Source of the DNA: Oribacterium sp. C9
GTDB taxonomy: Bacteria; Bacillota; Clostridia; Lachnospirales; Lachnospiraceae
Assembly (NCBI RefSeq): GCF_002007235.1
Contig: NZ_MUHW01000020.1
Location: 1 to 64,000 of the forward strand
Length of the DNA: 64,000 bases
Direction of reading: 5' to 3'
A program made the translations under genes and the position numbers. Of this stretch, positions 42,568 through 51,591 are shown in pieces (position 1 is the first letter of the stretch; the number at the start of each line of letters is the position of its first letter). The notes under the pieces are model-generated. The model searched no databases. It was not told the origin of the DNA and saw only the letters and a list, made by a program, of their open reading frames with translations.

Positions 42568-42687
42568 TCACTTTCACTCAAATCTATAAAATGACCTTAA
42601 TGTAGAACAGACTTCGATTTATTAAGTAAAGAATGTTCTCACACTTATGTCATCTAATAAACACTTTGCCAGAGGGGATGCAATTTT

Positions 42688-44055
42688 ATGAGAAGCAAAG
42701 GTATCGCTATACTTTTAGGACTTACTATCGGAGTCACAGCGGGCTATCTTGCCAGCACTACATTTATGAGGGGCAGGATGATGCCCGGAACCATGATAAA
42801 CGGAACCGATTTTTCCATGGTTCCGAGAGGAGAGTTGAATCAAAAATTATCTGATATAGAAAAGTATGCTTACGCCATCACCGTAAGAGACATTCATGGG
42901 AACGAAACCGTCATAAGCGGTTCCGATATAGATCTGAAGGCGGATTTCGCGGTATCAGATATACGTCTTCAGAACCAGCTTATCTATCCTTACTATATGC
43001 TTAATCCGGGAAACTATTATATCTTTCCTGAATCGGTTTCTTTCAATGAGGAAAAGCTTCAGTCCATCATAGACAGTTCTATCCTGCCTGATGCAGGCAC
43101 CACTGTTAAACCGACCGATGCATTCCTTACTGCATACGTTCCCGGCGCCGGCTACACCATAGCTCAGGAGATAGACGGAGATACACCTGATCCCGAAACA
43201 GTAAGGGAGCTTATCAAGGACGCCATCTATGACAGATCTGTTTTTCTGGATCTGGCTTCCGAAGACTGCTACCTGAAGGCTTCGATCCGTTCCGATAACG
43301 ATTCACTCAACAAGGAGGCCACAAGCCTGAATGAGGCTCTTCAGGCATCCATAACCTATGATATGGGAAACCAGAAGATAACATTGAACTCTGACACCTA
43401 CTTCCCATGGCTCGTTACGGCAGAAGACGGCACCATCACTCTTGACGAAAAGATGGTCGGAGATTATGTATCCAAATTAAAGGAATCCACTGACACTGCT
43501 TATACCACCAGAAGCTTTATCACAGTTTCAGGACGTACCATCAATGTAAAAGGACCTTACGGCTTCAATATTTCCAAGAAAAAGGAGACTGAGCAGCTCA
43601 CCGCCGATATTCTTTCAGGTCAGAAGGTGGAGCGTGAGCCTATATACACAACAACAGGTCATTCACGTTCCGGACAGGAGTATGGCGACAACTACCTTGA
43701 AGTAGATATGTCAAACCAGACCGTATACTACATCAAGGACGGACAGGTTGCATTTACTTCTGACTGTGTAACAGGAAATACCAGTCTCGGAAGAGGTACA
43801 CCTACAGGTATCTTCAGTATCATGTACAAGGCAAAGAACGTTGTGCTTCGCGGTGCGAATTATGCTTCTCCCGTTACTTACTGGATGCCGTTCTACAATG
43901 GCTGCGGTTTCCATGATGCCTCCTGGAGAGGTTCCTTCGGCGGAACCATATACAGATACAGCGGTTCCCACGGCTGCGTAAACATGCCTATACCTAAGGC
44001 AAAGGAGCTCTACAGTCTCGTTGAGGCAGGACTTCCTGTTATTACTTATTACTAA
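42688..44055 (+). CDS. L,D-transpeptidase (YkuD) with PG-binding domains
   Basis: The 455-residue surface protein has an N-terminal membrane anchor (about residues 5-25), two repeat-type PG_binding_4-like domains (about 60-330) and a C-terminal YkuD catalytic domain. The active Cys is residue 430 in SHGCVNMP, with His428 adjacent. This layout is the common clostridial Ldt that makes 3-3 cross-links in peptidoglycan or attaches proteins to it. AGGGG lies before ATG 42688. A second YkuD-type gene follows 90 bp later. Confidence 0.93.
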   Translation: MRSKGIAILLGLTIGVTAGYLASTTFMRGRMMPGTMINGTDFSMVPRGELNQKLSDIEKYAYAITVRDIHGNETVISGSDIDLKADFAVSDIRLQNQLIYPYYMLNPGNYYIFPESVSFNEEKLQSIIDSSILPDAGTTVKPTDAFLTAYVPGAGYTIAQEIDGDTPDPETVRELIKDAIYDRSVFLDLASEDCYLKASIRSDNDSLNKEATSLNEALQASITYDMGNQKITLNSDTYFPWLVTAEDGTITLDEKMVGDYVSKLKESTDTAYTTRSFITVSGRTINVKGPYGFNISKKKETEQLTADILSGQKVEREPIYTTTGHSRSGQEYGDNYLEVDMSNQTVYYIKDGQVAFTSDCVTGNTSLGRGTPTGIFSIMYKAKNVVLRGANYASPVTYWMPFYNGCGFHDASWRGSFGGTIYRYSGSHGCVNMPIPKAKELYSLVEAGLPVITYY

Positions 44056-44144
44056 ATCCATTCAATATACGGTCATTTCTGAATCGGGTCCGGATATATG
44101 TTAAGATATAGGTGTAACCTGAGACACAATACGAAAGGAACTCT

Positions 44145-44885
44145 ATGAAGAATTTCAGATCATCATTACATATTATCATCGCAGCTTTTACGCTTGCTCT
44201 TTGTACTGCATTTTCTGCATTTGCAGAATTCGGTCCCGGTGCAGACATTAACGGCTCTCTGATCTATACTGAACTTAAGGCTGATAAGGTGACTGATCCC
44301 ATAGCAGAAAAGCTGAGTACCACCATGACCTCCCGGCTCACTGATCAGATCATCCTTGTCAACGATCATAACCTGACTCTCTGGAACAGGCAGTCAGACG
44401 GAAGCTGGGTAAAGGATATGGACGTCTACTGCGGATACGGCAGAAAGGGACTCAAGGCTTTTAACCAGAGAAAAGAAGGAGATGAGACCACACCTGTAGG
44501 TTCATTTCCCATACTTCATGCCTTTGGTTTCGGACAGAATCCCGGTACTGCCATGACATGGAGAGAGATCACCCAGAACTCCTACTGGTCAGGAGAGCAG
44601 TCCACCTACAACACATGGGTGGAGAGTGCCACACCTGTTGCCGGCGAGCACCTGAGTGAGTACACCATCTGCTACAAATACGCCATGGCTATAGGATTTA
44701 ACATTAATCCTACAGTTTATAAGCGCGGATCAGCTATTTTCCTTCACTGTAAGAATCCTGCCGATTGGGGTTCTGCAGGATGCGTATCCGTAACAGAAGA
44801 GAACATGCTCACACTTTTAACCAAATGTCACGACGGCTGCTATATCATGATAGTTCCAAATGAGGACTATATTTCGAATTTCTAA
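44145..44885 (+). CDS. Secreted YkuD-type L,D-transpeptidase-like protein
   Basis: The 246-residue protein has a signal peptide (about residues 1-27, ending AFAEF). The catalytic region is in FLHCKNPADWGSAGCVSV (Cys about residue 218), a YkuD variant in which the usual SHGC reads GSAGC, with a His 14 residues earlier. The family includes murein L,D-carboxypeptidases and transpeptidases. The substitution suggests a subgroup such as YafK/ErfK-like rather than the first gene's type. SD AAAGGA precedes the ATG. Confidence 0.85.
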   Translation: MKNFRSSLHIIIAAFTLALCTAFSAFAEFGPGADINGSLIYTELKADKVTDPIAEKLSTTMTSRLTDQIILVNDHNLTLWNRQSDGSWVKDMDVYCGYGRKGLKAFNQRKEGDETTPVGSFPILHAFGFGQNPGTAMTWREITQNSYWSGEQSTYNTWVESATPVAGEHLSEYTICYKYAMAIGFNINPTVYKRGSAIFLHCKNPADWGSAGCVSVTEENMLTLLTKCHDGCYIMIVPNEDYISNF

Positions 44886-44914
44886 GACAGGATATTTCTG
44901 CCTGAGAGGTTATT

Positions 44915-46837
44915 TTGCCTATGAGTTGGAATCTCGATTTTGAAATAGTGTCTCTGGTTCTGACAGTTATATTATTTCTGTCCTACCGCCCGGAGAAATA
45001 TCTTCCTCTTCGGAGGAATCTTTACTTTTATCTCACCATAGCCTGCGAAATCTCAGTTATTGTATTTGATATAATAGCTTCTGTTACTACGGAAAATTTT
45101 GGTGATTATCCGTTGTGGTTTCTATACAGCATAAATATTCTTTTCTATATTTTACTGTGTCTGGAATATTTCCTGTTCTTTAACTACACTATTTCCATAT
45201 CGAAACATTTTCTTCTTCATTCAGCGAGACGCAAGATTTTTATCGCGATTCCGCTCATACTCATAAGTATACTTATCATCACTACACCTTTTACAAGGGC
45301 TCTTTTCTCAATCGATGAATCTACAGGATATCAGAGACAGTGGGCATACTACTATATACTTGTCCCATATCTCTATTTCTATATCATTCTTTCGGTTGTC
45401 TATCTTTCATATTTTCACAAGGACATCATTCCGGTTCAGATGATGGCTGTTCTTTTTTCATACGCTCTTTTTATCACGGGAGCCTTTCTGCAGGCGATAA
45501 TTATGGAGCGGACCCTGCTTATGAACTGCTTCGCAACCTTTGGACTTCTCATCGTATACATGTCGCTTCAAAATCCCGAATCCTATCTGAGTGTAAAAGC
45601 AGCCTGCTTTAACTCCAAAGCCTTCAGGGATTTCACAACCGACTATGCAGAAACAGACCATATCTTCTCCGTATTCAGTTTTGGAATCGATCATTATCCG
45701 ATCCTGCTCAATGCTTACGGCGAAGAAACCATGAATGACATACTTCATCAGATAGTTCTTCTCTTGAGGGCAGCCTACAAAAATATACTGGTATTCTATC
45801 TGGAAGACGGCGTGTTTTCTGTGATCAGAAGAGAAGAAATAGATCCCGATGAACTGACTGATCTTCTTAAGAACCGATTCGATCACACATGGTCAACCAT
45901 GATAGGAGAGCTCAGGATCAATGCTTACTATTCATATCTCCCTAAGGAGCTTGATAATCGCAAGGCAGTAAATCTTATATCCATAATCAGAAATTCCCTG
46001 ATCTCTGCACAGCTCCACAACGAGAGCCGGTATGAGGTCATCGAATCCAGGATGTTCGACAAGCAGAAAAAAGATAATGAGATTCATCAGGCTTTACAAA
46101 AGGCTGTTGAACAGAATTCGGTCCAGATCTACTATCAGCCGATCTACGATACACATACCCATAAGATCATTTCCGCCGAAGCTCTGGCCAGACTTTTCGA
46201 CGAAAAAATGGGCAGTATCTCGCCGGATGATTTCATAGTGACTGCAGAACAGGATGGTTCCATCATGAAGCTGGGACATCAGATATTTGTGAAGACACTG
46301 TCCTTTATCAGAGAACATAAATCCGAGTTCGGGGATATAAAATATCTGGAGATCAACCTGTCGCCTGTACAGTTCTCCAATCTGAATTTTGCCGAACAGT
46401 TCCTCGACCTCACCTTTGAACACAGGGTGGATCTCGCTATGATAAACCTGGAGATAACCGAGACAGCAACCTCCGATATCTCCATATTAAAGAAGCAGAT
46501 GAAGATCCTGCGCAATATGGGTGTGCGCTTTTCTCTGGATGATTACGGAACAGGCTTTTCAAACCTGACCCTCATACTTCAGTTGCCGTTAGAGATCATA
46601 AAGATAGATAAGAGTCTGGTCTGGGCATATTTTGAAGGCTCTAACCTCATGCTGAAAAATATCGTAAAGATGTTCAAAGAGCAGAACTATAAGATACTTT
46701 GCGAAGGTATAGAGACAAAGGAGATGGTGGATACCCTCGCCGAAATGGGCGTGGACTATCTGCAGGGCTTCTACTTCTCCAAGCCTTTACCTGAAACCGA
46801 ATTTCTGGAATTTATAAAGGAGTTTAATGCAGACTGA
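44915..46837 (+). CDS. EAL-domain c-di-GMP phosphodiesterase, 7-TM sensor
   Basis: The 640-residue membrane protein has seven hydrophobic helices in residues 1-225, then a degenerate GGDEF-like middle domain (about 235-370; the expected GGDEF site reads YLEDGVF, so it is probably inactive or GTP-binding) and a C-terminal EAL domain (about 385-638). Catalytic EAL motifs are intact: EALARL, NLSPVQF, EITETA, DDYGTGFSNL, KIDKSLV, EGIET and QGFYFSKP. It should hydrolyse c-di-GMP in response to a membrane-sensed ligand. The start is TTG 44915 or ATG 44921 behind GAGAGG. The stop overlaps the patatin start. Confidence 0.9.
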   Translation: MPMSWNLDFEIVSLVLTVILFLSYRPEKYLPLRRNLYFYLTIACEISVIVFDIIASVTTENFGDYPLWFLYSINILFYILLCLEYFLFFNYTISISKHFLLHSARRKIFIAIPLILISILIITTPFTRALFSIDESTGYQRQWAYYYILVPYLYFYIILSVVYLSYFHKDIIPVQMMAVLFSYALFITGAFLQAIIMERTLLMNCFATFGLLIVYMSLQNPESYLSVKAACFNSKAFRDFTTDYAETDHIFSVFSFGIDHYPILLNAYGEETMNDILHQIVLLLRAAYKNILVFYLEDGVFSVIRREEIDPDELTDLLKNRFDHTWSTMIGELRINAYYSYLPKELDNRKAVNLISIIRNSLISAQLHNESRYEVIESRMFDKQKKDNEIHQALQKAVEQNSVQIYYQPIYDTHTHKIISAEALARLFDEKMGSISPDDFIVTAEQDGSIMKLGHQIFVKTLSFIREHKSEFGDIKYLEINLSPVQFSNLNFAEQFLDLTFEHRVDLAMINLEITETATSDISILKKQMKILRNMGVRFSLDDYGTGFSNLTLILQLPLEIIKIDKSLVWAYFEGSNLMLKNIVKMFKEQNYKILCEGIETKEMVDTLAEMGVDYLQGFYFSKPLPETEFLEFIKEFNAD

Positions 46838-47693
46838 AAAGATACAAACAGGACTTATATGCGAAGGCGGCGCCATGCGTGGACTTTTTACCGCAGGCGT
46901 CCTTGATGTTCTTCTGGAAAATGAAGTGAGCTTTGATGGAATGGTAGGCGTTTCTGCCGGTGCCACTTTCGGCTGTAATTTCAAATCAAAGCAGATCGGG
47001 CGTACCATCCGATACAACCTCGAGTATGCCGAAGACAAGCGTTACGGCAGCTTCACTTCTCTCATTAAAACAGGAGACCTCTACGACACAGAGTTTTGCT
47101 ATCACACACTTCCCAATGAGCTCTTCCCCTTTGACTGGGACACCTTTCTAGGTAATCCCATGAAATTCTACGTCGTAGCAACAGACGTAAAAACAGGAAA
47201 GCCGGTTTATCATGAGATGAAATCCCGGGGGGATTCTGAACTCGAGTGGCTGAGGGCAAGCGCTTCCATGCCGCTTGTTTCCAAGCCTGTTTCTGTTGAC
47301 GGCTACGAGCTTCTGGACGGAGGCATTTCCAACTCCGTACCTCTCGAGTTTTTTGAGCACATAGGATATACGCGTAATGTTGTCATCCTTACTCAGGATG
47401 CAAATTACGTAAAAGAGCCTATACCATCCGGTTTTTTAACAAAACTTCTGCTAAAAAAACAACCCGCCATCTATACAGCCATGACTAAGCGTCATATAAT
47501 GTACAATGCTCAAATTGACTATATCAAAAAGAAAGAAGCGTCAGGCGAGGTCTTTGTCATACGTCCGCCTGAGCCTCTCGGCATAAAGCGGGTGGAGCAT
47601 GACCGTGTGGAACTCGAGCGTGTATACAAGCTCGGAAGAAACACAGCCCTTTCACTTCTTTCCGAATTAAAGGACTTTATAGATAAAAAATGA
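46827..47693 (+). CDS. Patatin-like phospholipase
   Basis: The 288-residue hydrolase has the oxyanion motif CEGGAMRGLFTAG (about residues 12-24), the nucleophile Ser in GVSAGA (about 40-45) and the catalytic Asp in LLDGGISNSVP (about 165-175), a complete Ser-Asp dyad. Bacterial relatives (YjjU/RssA groups) cleave phospholipid acyl chains. It overlaps the EAL gene by 11 bp and the Dus gene by four bp (ATGA), so all three are translationally coupled. No signal peptide is seen. Confidence 0.93.
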   Translation: MQTEKIQTGLICEGGAMRGLFTAGVLDVLLENEVSFDGMVGVSAGATFGCNFKSKQIGRTIRYNLEYAEDKRYGSFTSLIKTGDLYDTEFCYHTLPNELFPFDWDTFLGNPMKFYVVATDVKTGKPVYHEMKSRGDSELEWLRASASMPLVSKPVSVDGYELLDGGISNSVPLEFFEHIGYTRNVVILTQDANYVKEPIPSGFLTKLLLKKQPAIYTAMTKRHIMYNAQIDYIKKKEASGEVFVIRPPEPLGIKRVEHDRVELERVYKLGRNTALSLLSELKDFIDKK

Positions 47694-48694
47694 AATTTAG
47701 TTTTGCACCTATGGAAGGCATTACAGGATATCCGTTCCGTAATGCCTTCCAACAATGTTTTCCGGGGATAGACCGTTTCTATACCCCTTTTTTGTCTGCC
47801 AATGACACTTTTTCCTTCACAACAAGGGAGATAAGAGACACTGATCCTGAAAGAAACCATGTTCCGGATCTGGTTCCTCAGATAATCACCAACAACTCCG
47901 AGATGTTCATCTGGGCAATCGAAGAGATGATGAAGCTCGGTTACAACGAGGTAAATCTCAACGTGGGCTGTCCTTCAGGCACAGTAGTTGCCAAGGGAAA
48001 GGGCTCCGGCATGCTGAGATCCCCTGACAGACTTGATGAGTTTTTCGAAGAAAGCTTCGAGCTTCTTCATAAGCGCGGTATCCATTGCTGTGCCAATGCT
48101 TCTGACGAAGAAGCAGTCACTTCGCCTTCTGTCAGAATCTCCGTTAAAACAAGAATCGGTATTCACGATGCATCCGAGGTCGGAGACATTATCCCTATAT
48201 ACAACCGTTATCCTCTCAGTGAAGTCATCGTCCACGGAAGGGTACAGAAGGAATTTTACAAGGGCGGGATACACTATGATGTTTTCAGGAAATTTATAGA
48301 AGAATCCCGTCATCATCTCGTTTATAACGGAGATATCTGCACCAAAGCGGATTACGAAAGGATATCAGCGCTGTTCCCGGAAACAGATACGGTCATGATA
48401 GGTCGTGGACTTTTGATGAATCCATCTCTTGTGCGGGAGATAAAGGGAGGTGAAAAAGCCACTCTTGAAGAGATAAAGCATTTTCATGAGACCCTGATAG
48501 ATAACTACATCCCTGAAATGGGCAGCGACAAGAACCTTCTTTTTAAGGTAAAGGAATACTGGAACTGGCTCAGCAAGTCATTTTCCGGTTCCGAAAGATA
48601 TATGAAGGACATAAGAAAGGCACATAGCCTTGCCGAGTACAGGGCTGCTGTACGAAACCTCATGGCAAACTGCGAGCTTGCTATGAATCCATGA
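47690..48694 (+). CDS. tRNA-dihydrouridine synthase family protein
   Basis: The 334-residue FMN enzyme reduces uridine in tRNA D-loops. The N terminus FAPMEGITGYPFR is typical, the catalytic Cys lies in NLNVGCPSGTVVAKGKGSGML (about residues 87-107), and FMN contacts occur in VHGR and NGDI and in IGRGLLMNPSL. A Cys-free stretch of about 15 residues (ANASDEEAVTSPSV) interrupts the barrel around residue 140, which looks like an insertion in this lineage. Start ATG overlaps the patatin stop. Confidence 0.9.
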   Translation: MKFSFAPMEGITGYPFRNAFQQCFPGIDRFYTPFLSANDTFSFTTREIRDTDPERNHVPDLVPQIITNNSEMFIWAIEEMMKLGYNEVNLNVGCPSGTVVAKGKGSGMLRSPDRLDEFFEESFELLHKRGIHCCANASDEEAVTSPSVRISVKTRIGIHDASEVGDIIPIYNRYPLSEVIVHGRVQKEFYKGGIHYDVFRKFIEESRHHLVYNGDICTKADYERISALFPETDTVMIGRGLLMNPSLVREIKGGEKATLEEIKHFHETLIDNYIPEMGSDKNLLFKVKEYWNWLSKSFSGSERYMKDIRKAHSLAEYRAAVRNLMANCELAMNP

Positions 48695-48708
48695 TCTGGA
48701 GAAAATGA

Positions 48709-49725
48709 ATGATAATTGAATATCCTGAATATTTTGAACGTTTCCGCTGCATAGGCGGAGCATGTCCCGACACCTGCTGCGCCGGCTGGGAGGTAGATGT
48801 AGACCCGGACTCCGCAGAATACTATAAATCAGTCAAAGGTGAGTTCGGGGATAGATTACGTAAACATATATGCGAAGAAAACGGGGAGTGCTATTTTCCA
48901 CTTGCGGAAAAGCGCCGATGCCCGTTTCTGAATGATAAGAACCTTTGCGATATCTACTCCAATATAGGAGAAGAAAGTCTCTGCCAGACCTGTACCGAAT
49001 ATCCGCGTTATTTCATGGATATCGGAAATTACGAGCAGATGGACATGAGCCTGAGCTGTATGGAGCTGGGCAGGATCTTCTATACGGAAACAGATAAAAT
49101 AGATTATATCCGTTCAGAGAACGATGTGGATGGCGACGCCCTTTCTCCTGATGATCAGGAAACTCTTATCGAGGTCCTGGCACTGAGAAATCAGTGTATC
49201 GCCATCATGCAGGAGGATTCCGAAAGCTCTTTAAATAAGATGGAAAAAGTTCGCGGACTTATATCTGAAGCCCAGGGAGAAGAGCCGGAAGAGAAGGACA
49301 ACAGCCGTAACTTCCTAAAGGAAGATTACAGCGACCTCACCGGACTACTTGAGTCTATGGATTCCATAAGCGATGAGTGGTCAGAAAAGCTTGGCTTTTA
49401 CAAAAAGATCGCCGGTTCACAGACCGAACTCGCAAAGCTCGAAGCATTTACATCAGAAAACAAGGAAGCTCTCGACCTCTGGATGTCCAAAACCGCGGTA
49501 TATTTTATTTTCAGATACCTCATCGACACCTGTATAGATGGTGATATAGAAACAGAGCTCTGCCTCATCCACCGAAGCCTTAAGCTGATATTTTTCATGC
49601 TTTTTGCCGAGTGGATCAGCAAGGGCAGTGTCAATGTCTCTGACATGATCTACGTGTCCCACCTCTACTCTAAGCAGGTGGAACACGACGACAGTAACGT
49701 AGCAAAAATCAAGAACCTGTGTTAG
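48709..49725 (+). CDS. FliB-like Cys-rich protein (flagellin lysine N-methylase family)
   Basis: The 338-residue protein carries the Cys-rich signature of the FliB/YkgJ-like family in its first 115 residues: CIGGACPDTCCAGWEVDVD, CPFLNDKNLCDIY and LCQTCTEYPR, about 11 Cys in total, probably binding metal. The rest is helical. In Salmonella, FliB methylates flagellin Lys residues; many clostridial members are annotated this way without a flagellin partner, and no flagellar gene is present in this window. Biochemical function here is unproven. The SD GGAGA is close to ATG 48709. Confidence 0.8.
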   Translation: MIIEYPEYFERFRCIGGACPDTCCAGWEVDVDPDSAEYYKSVKGEFGDRLRKHICEENGECYFPLAEKRRCPFLNDKNLCDIYSNIGEESLCQTCTEYPRYFMDIGNYEQMDMSLSCMELGRIFYTETDKIDYIRSENDVDGDALSPDDQETLIEVLALRNQCIAIMQEDSESSLNKMEKVRGLISEAQGEEPEEKDNSRNFLKEDYSDLTGLLESMDSISDEWSEKLGFYKKIAGSQTELAKLEAFTSENKEALDLWMSKTAVYFIFRYLIDTCIDGDIETELCLIHRSLKLIFFMLFAEWISKGSVNVSDMIYVSHLYSKQVEHDDSNVAKIKNLC

Positions 49726-49769
49726 ACTTCAGGAAAGATGATCAGAAATTGTTTATCAGGAGGTAATGT

Positions 49770-50375
49770 ATGTTTAGATCACTCAGGAAAAGCTCATATC
49801 CGGTAATCATATCCATGGCTCTTCTCATGCTAAGCTCCTGCGGTCAGCGGAAGATGCCTCATGAGACGATCTCCTCAGAGGAGCTTTCACAGCAGATCAT
49901 CACAGGGCTCGCAGAGGGCTTCAAAAGCGGTGAGATCGACGTTACGACCAGAGAAAAGAAGATCATATCAAACCTCATAGACTACGCTCTGGAAAATCCC
50001 GAGTCCACCATGCTGTCACTTAAGCAGGCTGTGGAAAGAGCCGGCTTTGACGCCACATTCCCGGAGTCTCTCTCCGGAGTGGAGCCTTATTTCAGCGCAG
50101 TGGCAGATTCTGTTGTCCAGGCATCCTACAAGACATCAGACGGTAATGACATCATCATACGAAAAAGCAAGGACAGTGATACTCTGTCCCATGATGCCAT
50201 CGATTCCAAAGCAAAGATCACCCAGAATATCGGTGGAAAAGACGTTACCATCATAATTGATCAGGACAAAATAATCGATGCCCTTTGGGAAAATGCAGGC
50301 AGCACTTACTCTGTATATTCTCAGGAAGGGATCGATGAAGAAACATTAAAATCACTTATAGATACAGTAAAGTAA
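49770..50375 (+). CDS. Predicted lipoprotein, function unknown
   Basis: The 201-residue protein has a signal peptide and a lipobox LMLSSC that places the lipid Cys at about residue 24. The mature part (about 30-200) is mixed alpha/beta, with EELSQQIITGLAEG, a Gly-Lys-Val (KDVTIIID) strand segment and an acidic C terminus. No family is recognised. SD AGGAGG precedes the ATG. It lies between the FliB-like gene and the rsmH paralogue and may share their transcript, but the link is unclear. Confidence 0.8.
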   Translation: MFRSLRKSSYPVIISMALLMLSSCGQRKMPHETISSEELSQQIITGLAEGFKSGEIDVTTREKKIISNLIDYALENPESTMLSLKQAVERAGFDATFPESLSGVEPYFSAVADSVVQASYKTSDGNDIIIRKSKDSDTLSHDAIDSKAKITQNIGGKDVTIIIDQDKIIDALWENAGSTYSVYSQEGIDEETLKSLIDTVK

Positions 50376-50383
50376 AAGATAAA

Positions 50384-51514
50384 ATGACAGATAAAGACAC
50401 AAGAAATACTATAGATGAGACACTCTCACAGATGGATATCACTGCTGCAGCAAAGAGCCCTGACGGAAGCGAAGCTCCTCAGGTACATAAAAGAAGAAAA
50501 CGCTACAGTGGAAAGTATCCTCGTAAATTCGAGGAGAAGTACAAGGAGCACCAGCCTGAAAAGTACAAGGATGACATCGAAAAGATCATCATGAAGGGAA
50601 AGACTCCTGCAGGTATGCATATTCCCATCATGGTTGCAGAGATCCTGGATGTGCTCAGAATACAGCCCGGCGAAACCGGTATGGACGCAACCCTCGGCTA
50701 CGGAGGTCATACAGAAAAAATGCTGGAGAAGCTGGAGGGGCGTGGACATCTCTATGCAACTGATGTGGACCCCATAGAATCGGTAAAGACAGAGAAGCGT
50801 TTAAGAGACAAGGGCTACGGCGAAGATATCTTCACCATAAAGCGTACCAACTTCCGGAATGTGGATACCGTGGCAGATAACGGAGAAAAGTTTGACTTCG
50901 TACTTGCGGATCTCGGCGTGTCCTCCATGCAGATAGATGATCCTTCCCGGGGCTTCAGCTATAAGACAGAGGGCCCTCTGGATCTTCGTCTGAATCCTGA
51001 AAGCGGAAAGAGTGCCGCAGAACGCCTGAGAGAACTGGATTATGACTCCATGGTCAACATCTTTGTCGAAAACTCGGACGAGCCTTACGCGGAGAAGATA
51101 GCAAAGGAGATCATCCGTGCATATCACAAGGGTGCAAAAATCGAGACCACGGGAGAGCTCCGTGAGATCATAAAGAGTGCCCTCTCTTTTCTTCCGGAAA
51201 AAGACAGGGCTGAAGCCCAGAAGAAGTCCTGCATGAGAGTTTTTCAGGCACTTCGAATCGAGGTCAACAGCGAATTTGAAGTGCTGTATGATTTCCTGAG
51301 CAAGGTACCTGACTGCATGAATCCCGGAGGCAGGATAGCAGTTCTCACCTTCCACAGCGGAGAGGACCGTCTGGTCAAGCAGTTCTTCAAGGAAATGAAA
51401 CGTTCCGGCATCTACAGTGACTGCTCACGTGATGTCATCCGTCCCGGTAAGGAAGAATGCTTCATCAATCCACGCGCCCACTCAACGAAGCTTCGCTGGG
51501 CGATAAAAGCTTAA
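50384..51514 (+). CDS. rsmH: RsmH-type 16S rRNA methyltransferase with basic extension
   Basis: The 376-residue SAM enzyme belongs to the RsmH/MraW family (N4 of C1402). It has the AdoMet motif DATLGYGGHTEKML (about residues 102-115), ADLGVSSMQID (about 175-185) and the conserved SFHSGEDR-like segment (TFHSGEDRLVKQFF at about 324-337). About 75 extra residues precede the fold and are Lys/Arg rich (HKRRKRYSGKYPRKFEEKYK), likely for RNA contact. The typical MraW gene sits in the division cluster with mraZ and ftsL, but here it is next to a lipoprotein gene and MATE, so it may be a second copy or a distinct subgroup. Confidence 0.87.
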   Translation: MTDKDTRNTIDETLSQMDITAAAKSPDGSEAPQVHKRRKRYSGKYPRKFEEKYKEHQPEKYKDDIEKIIMKGKTPAGMHIPIMVAEILDVLRIQPGETGMDATLGYGGHTEKMLEKLEGRGHLYATDVDPIESVKTEKRLRDKGYGEDIFTIKRTNFRNVDTVADNGEKFDFVLADLGVSSMQIDDPSRGFSYKTEGPLDLRLNPESGKSAAERLRELDYDSMVNIFVENSDEPYAEKIAKEIIRAYHKGAKIETTGELREIIKSALSFLPEKDRAEAQKKSCMRVFQALRIEVNSEFEVLYDFLSKVPDCMNPGGRIAVLTFHSGEDRLVKQFFKEMKRSGIYSDCSRDVIRPGKEECFINPRAHSTKLRWAIKA

Positions 51515-51591
51515 TAAACATTTTTTATAAAAGACATGGGACCTTCAGAGCTTATCGCTGCGATGGTCCTTATGTCGTTAAGGTGCGTTAC

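Noticed and set aside
44915-46837. Active diguanylate cyclase within the EAL protein
   Set aside because: The position of the GGDEF motif reads YLEDGVF; only the EAL half has intact catalytic motifs.
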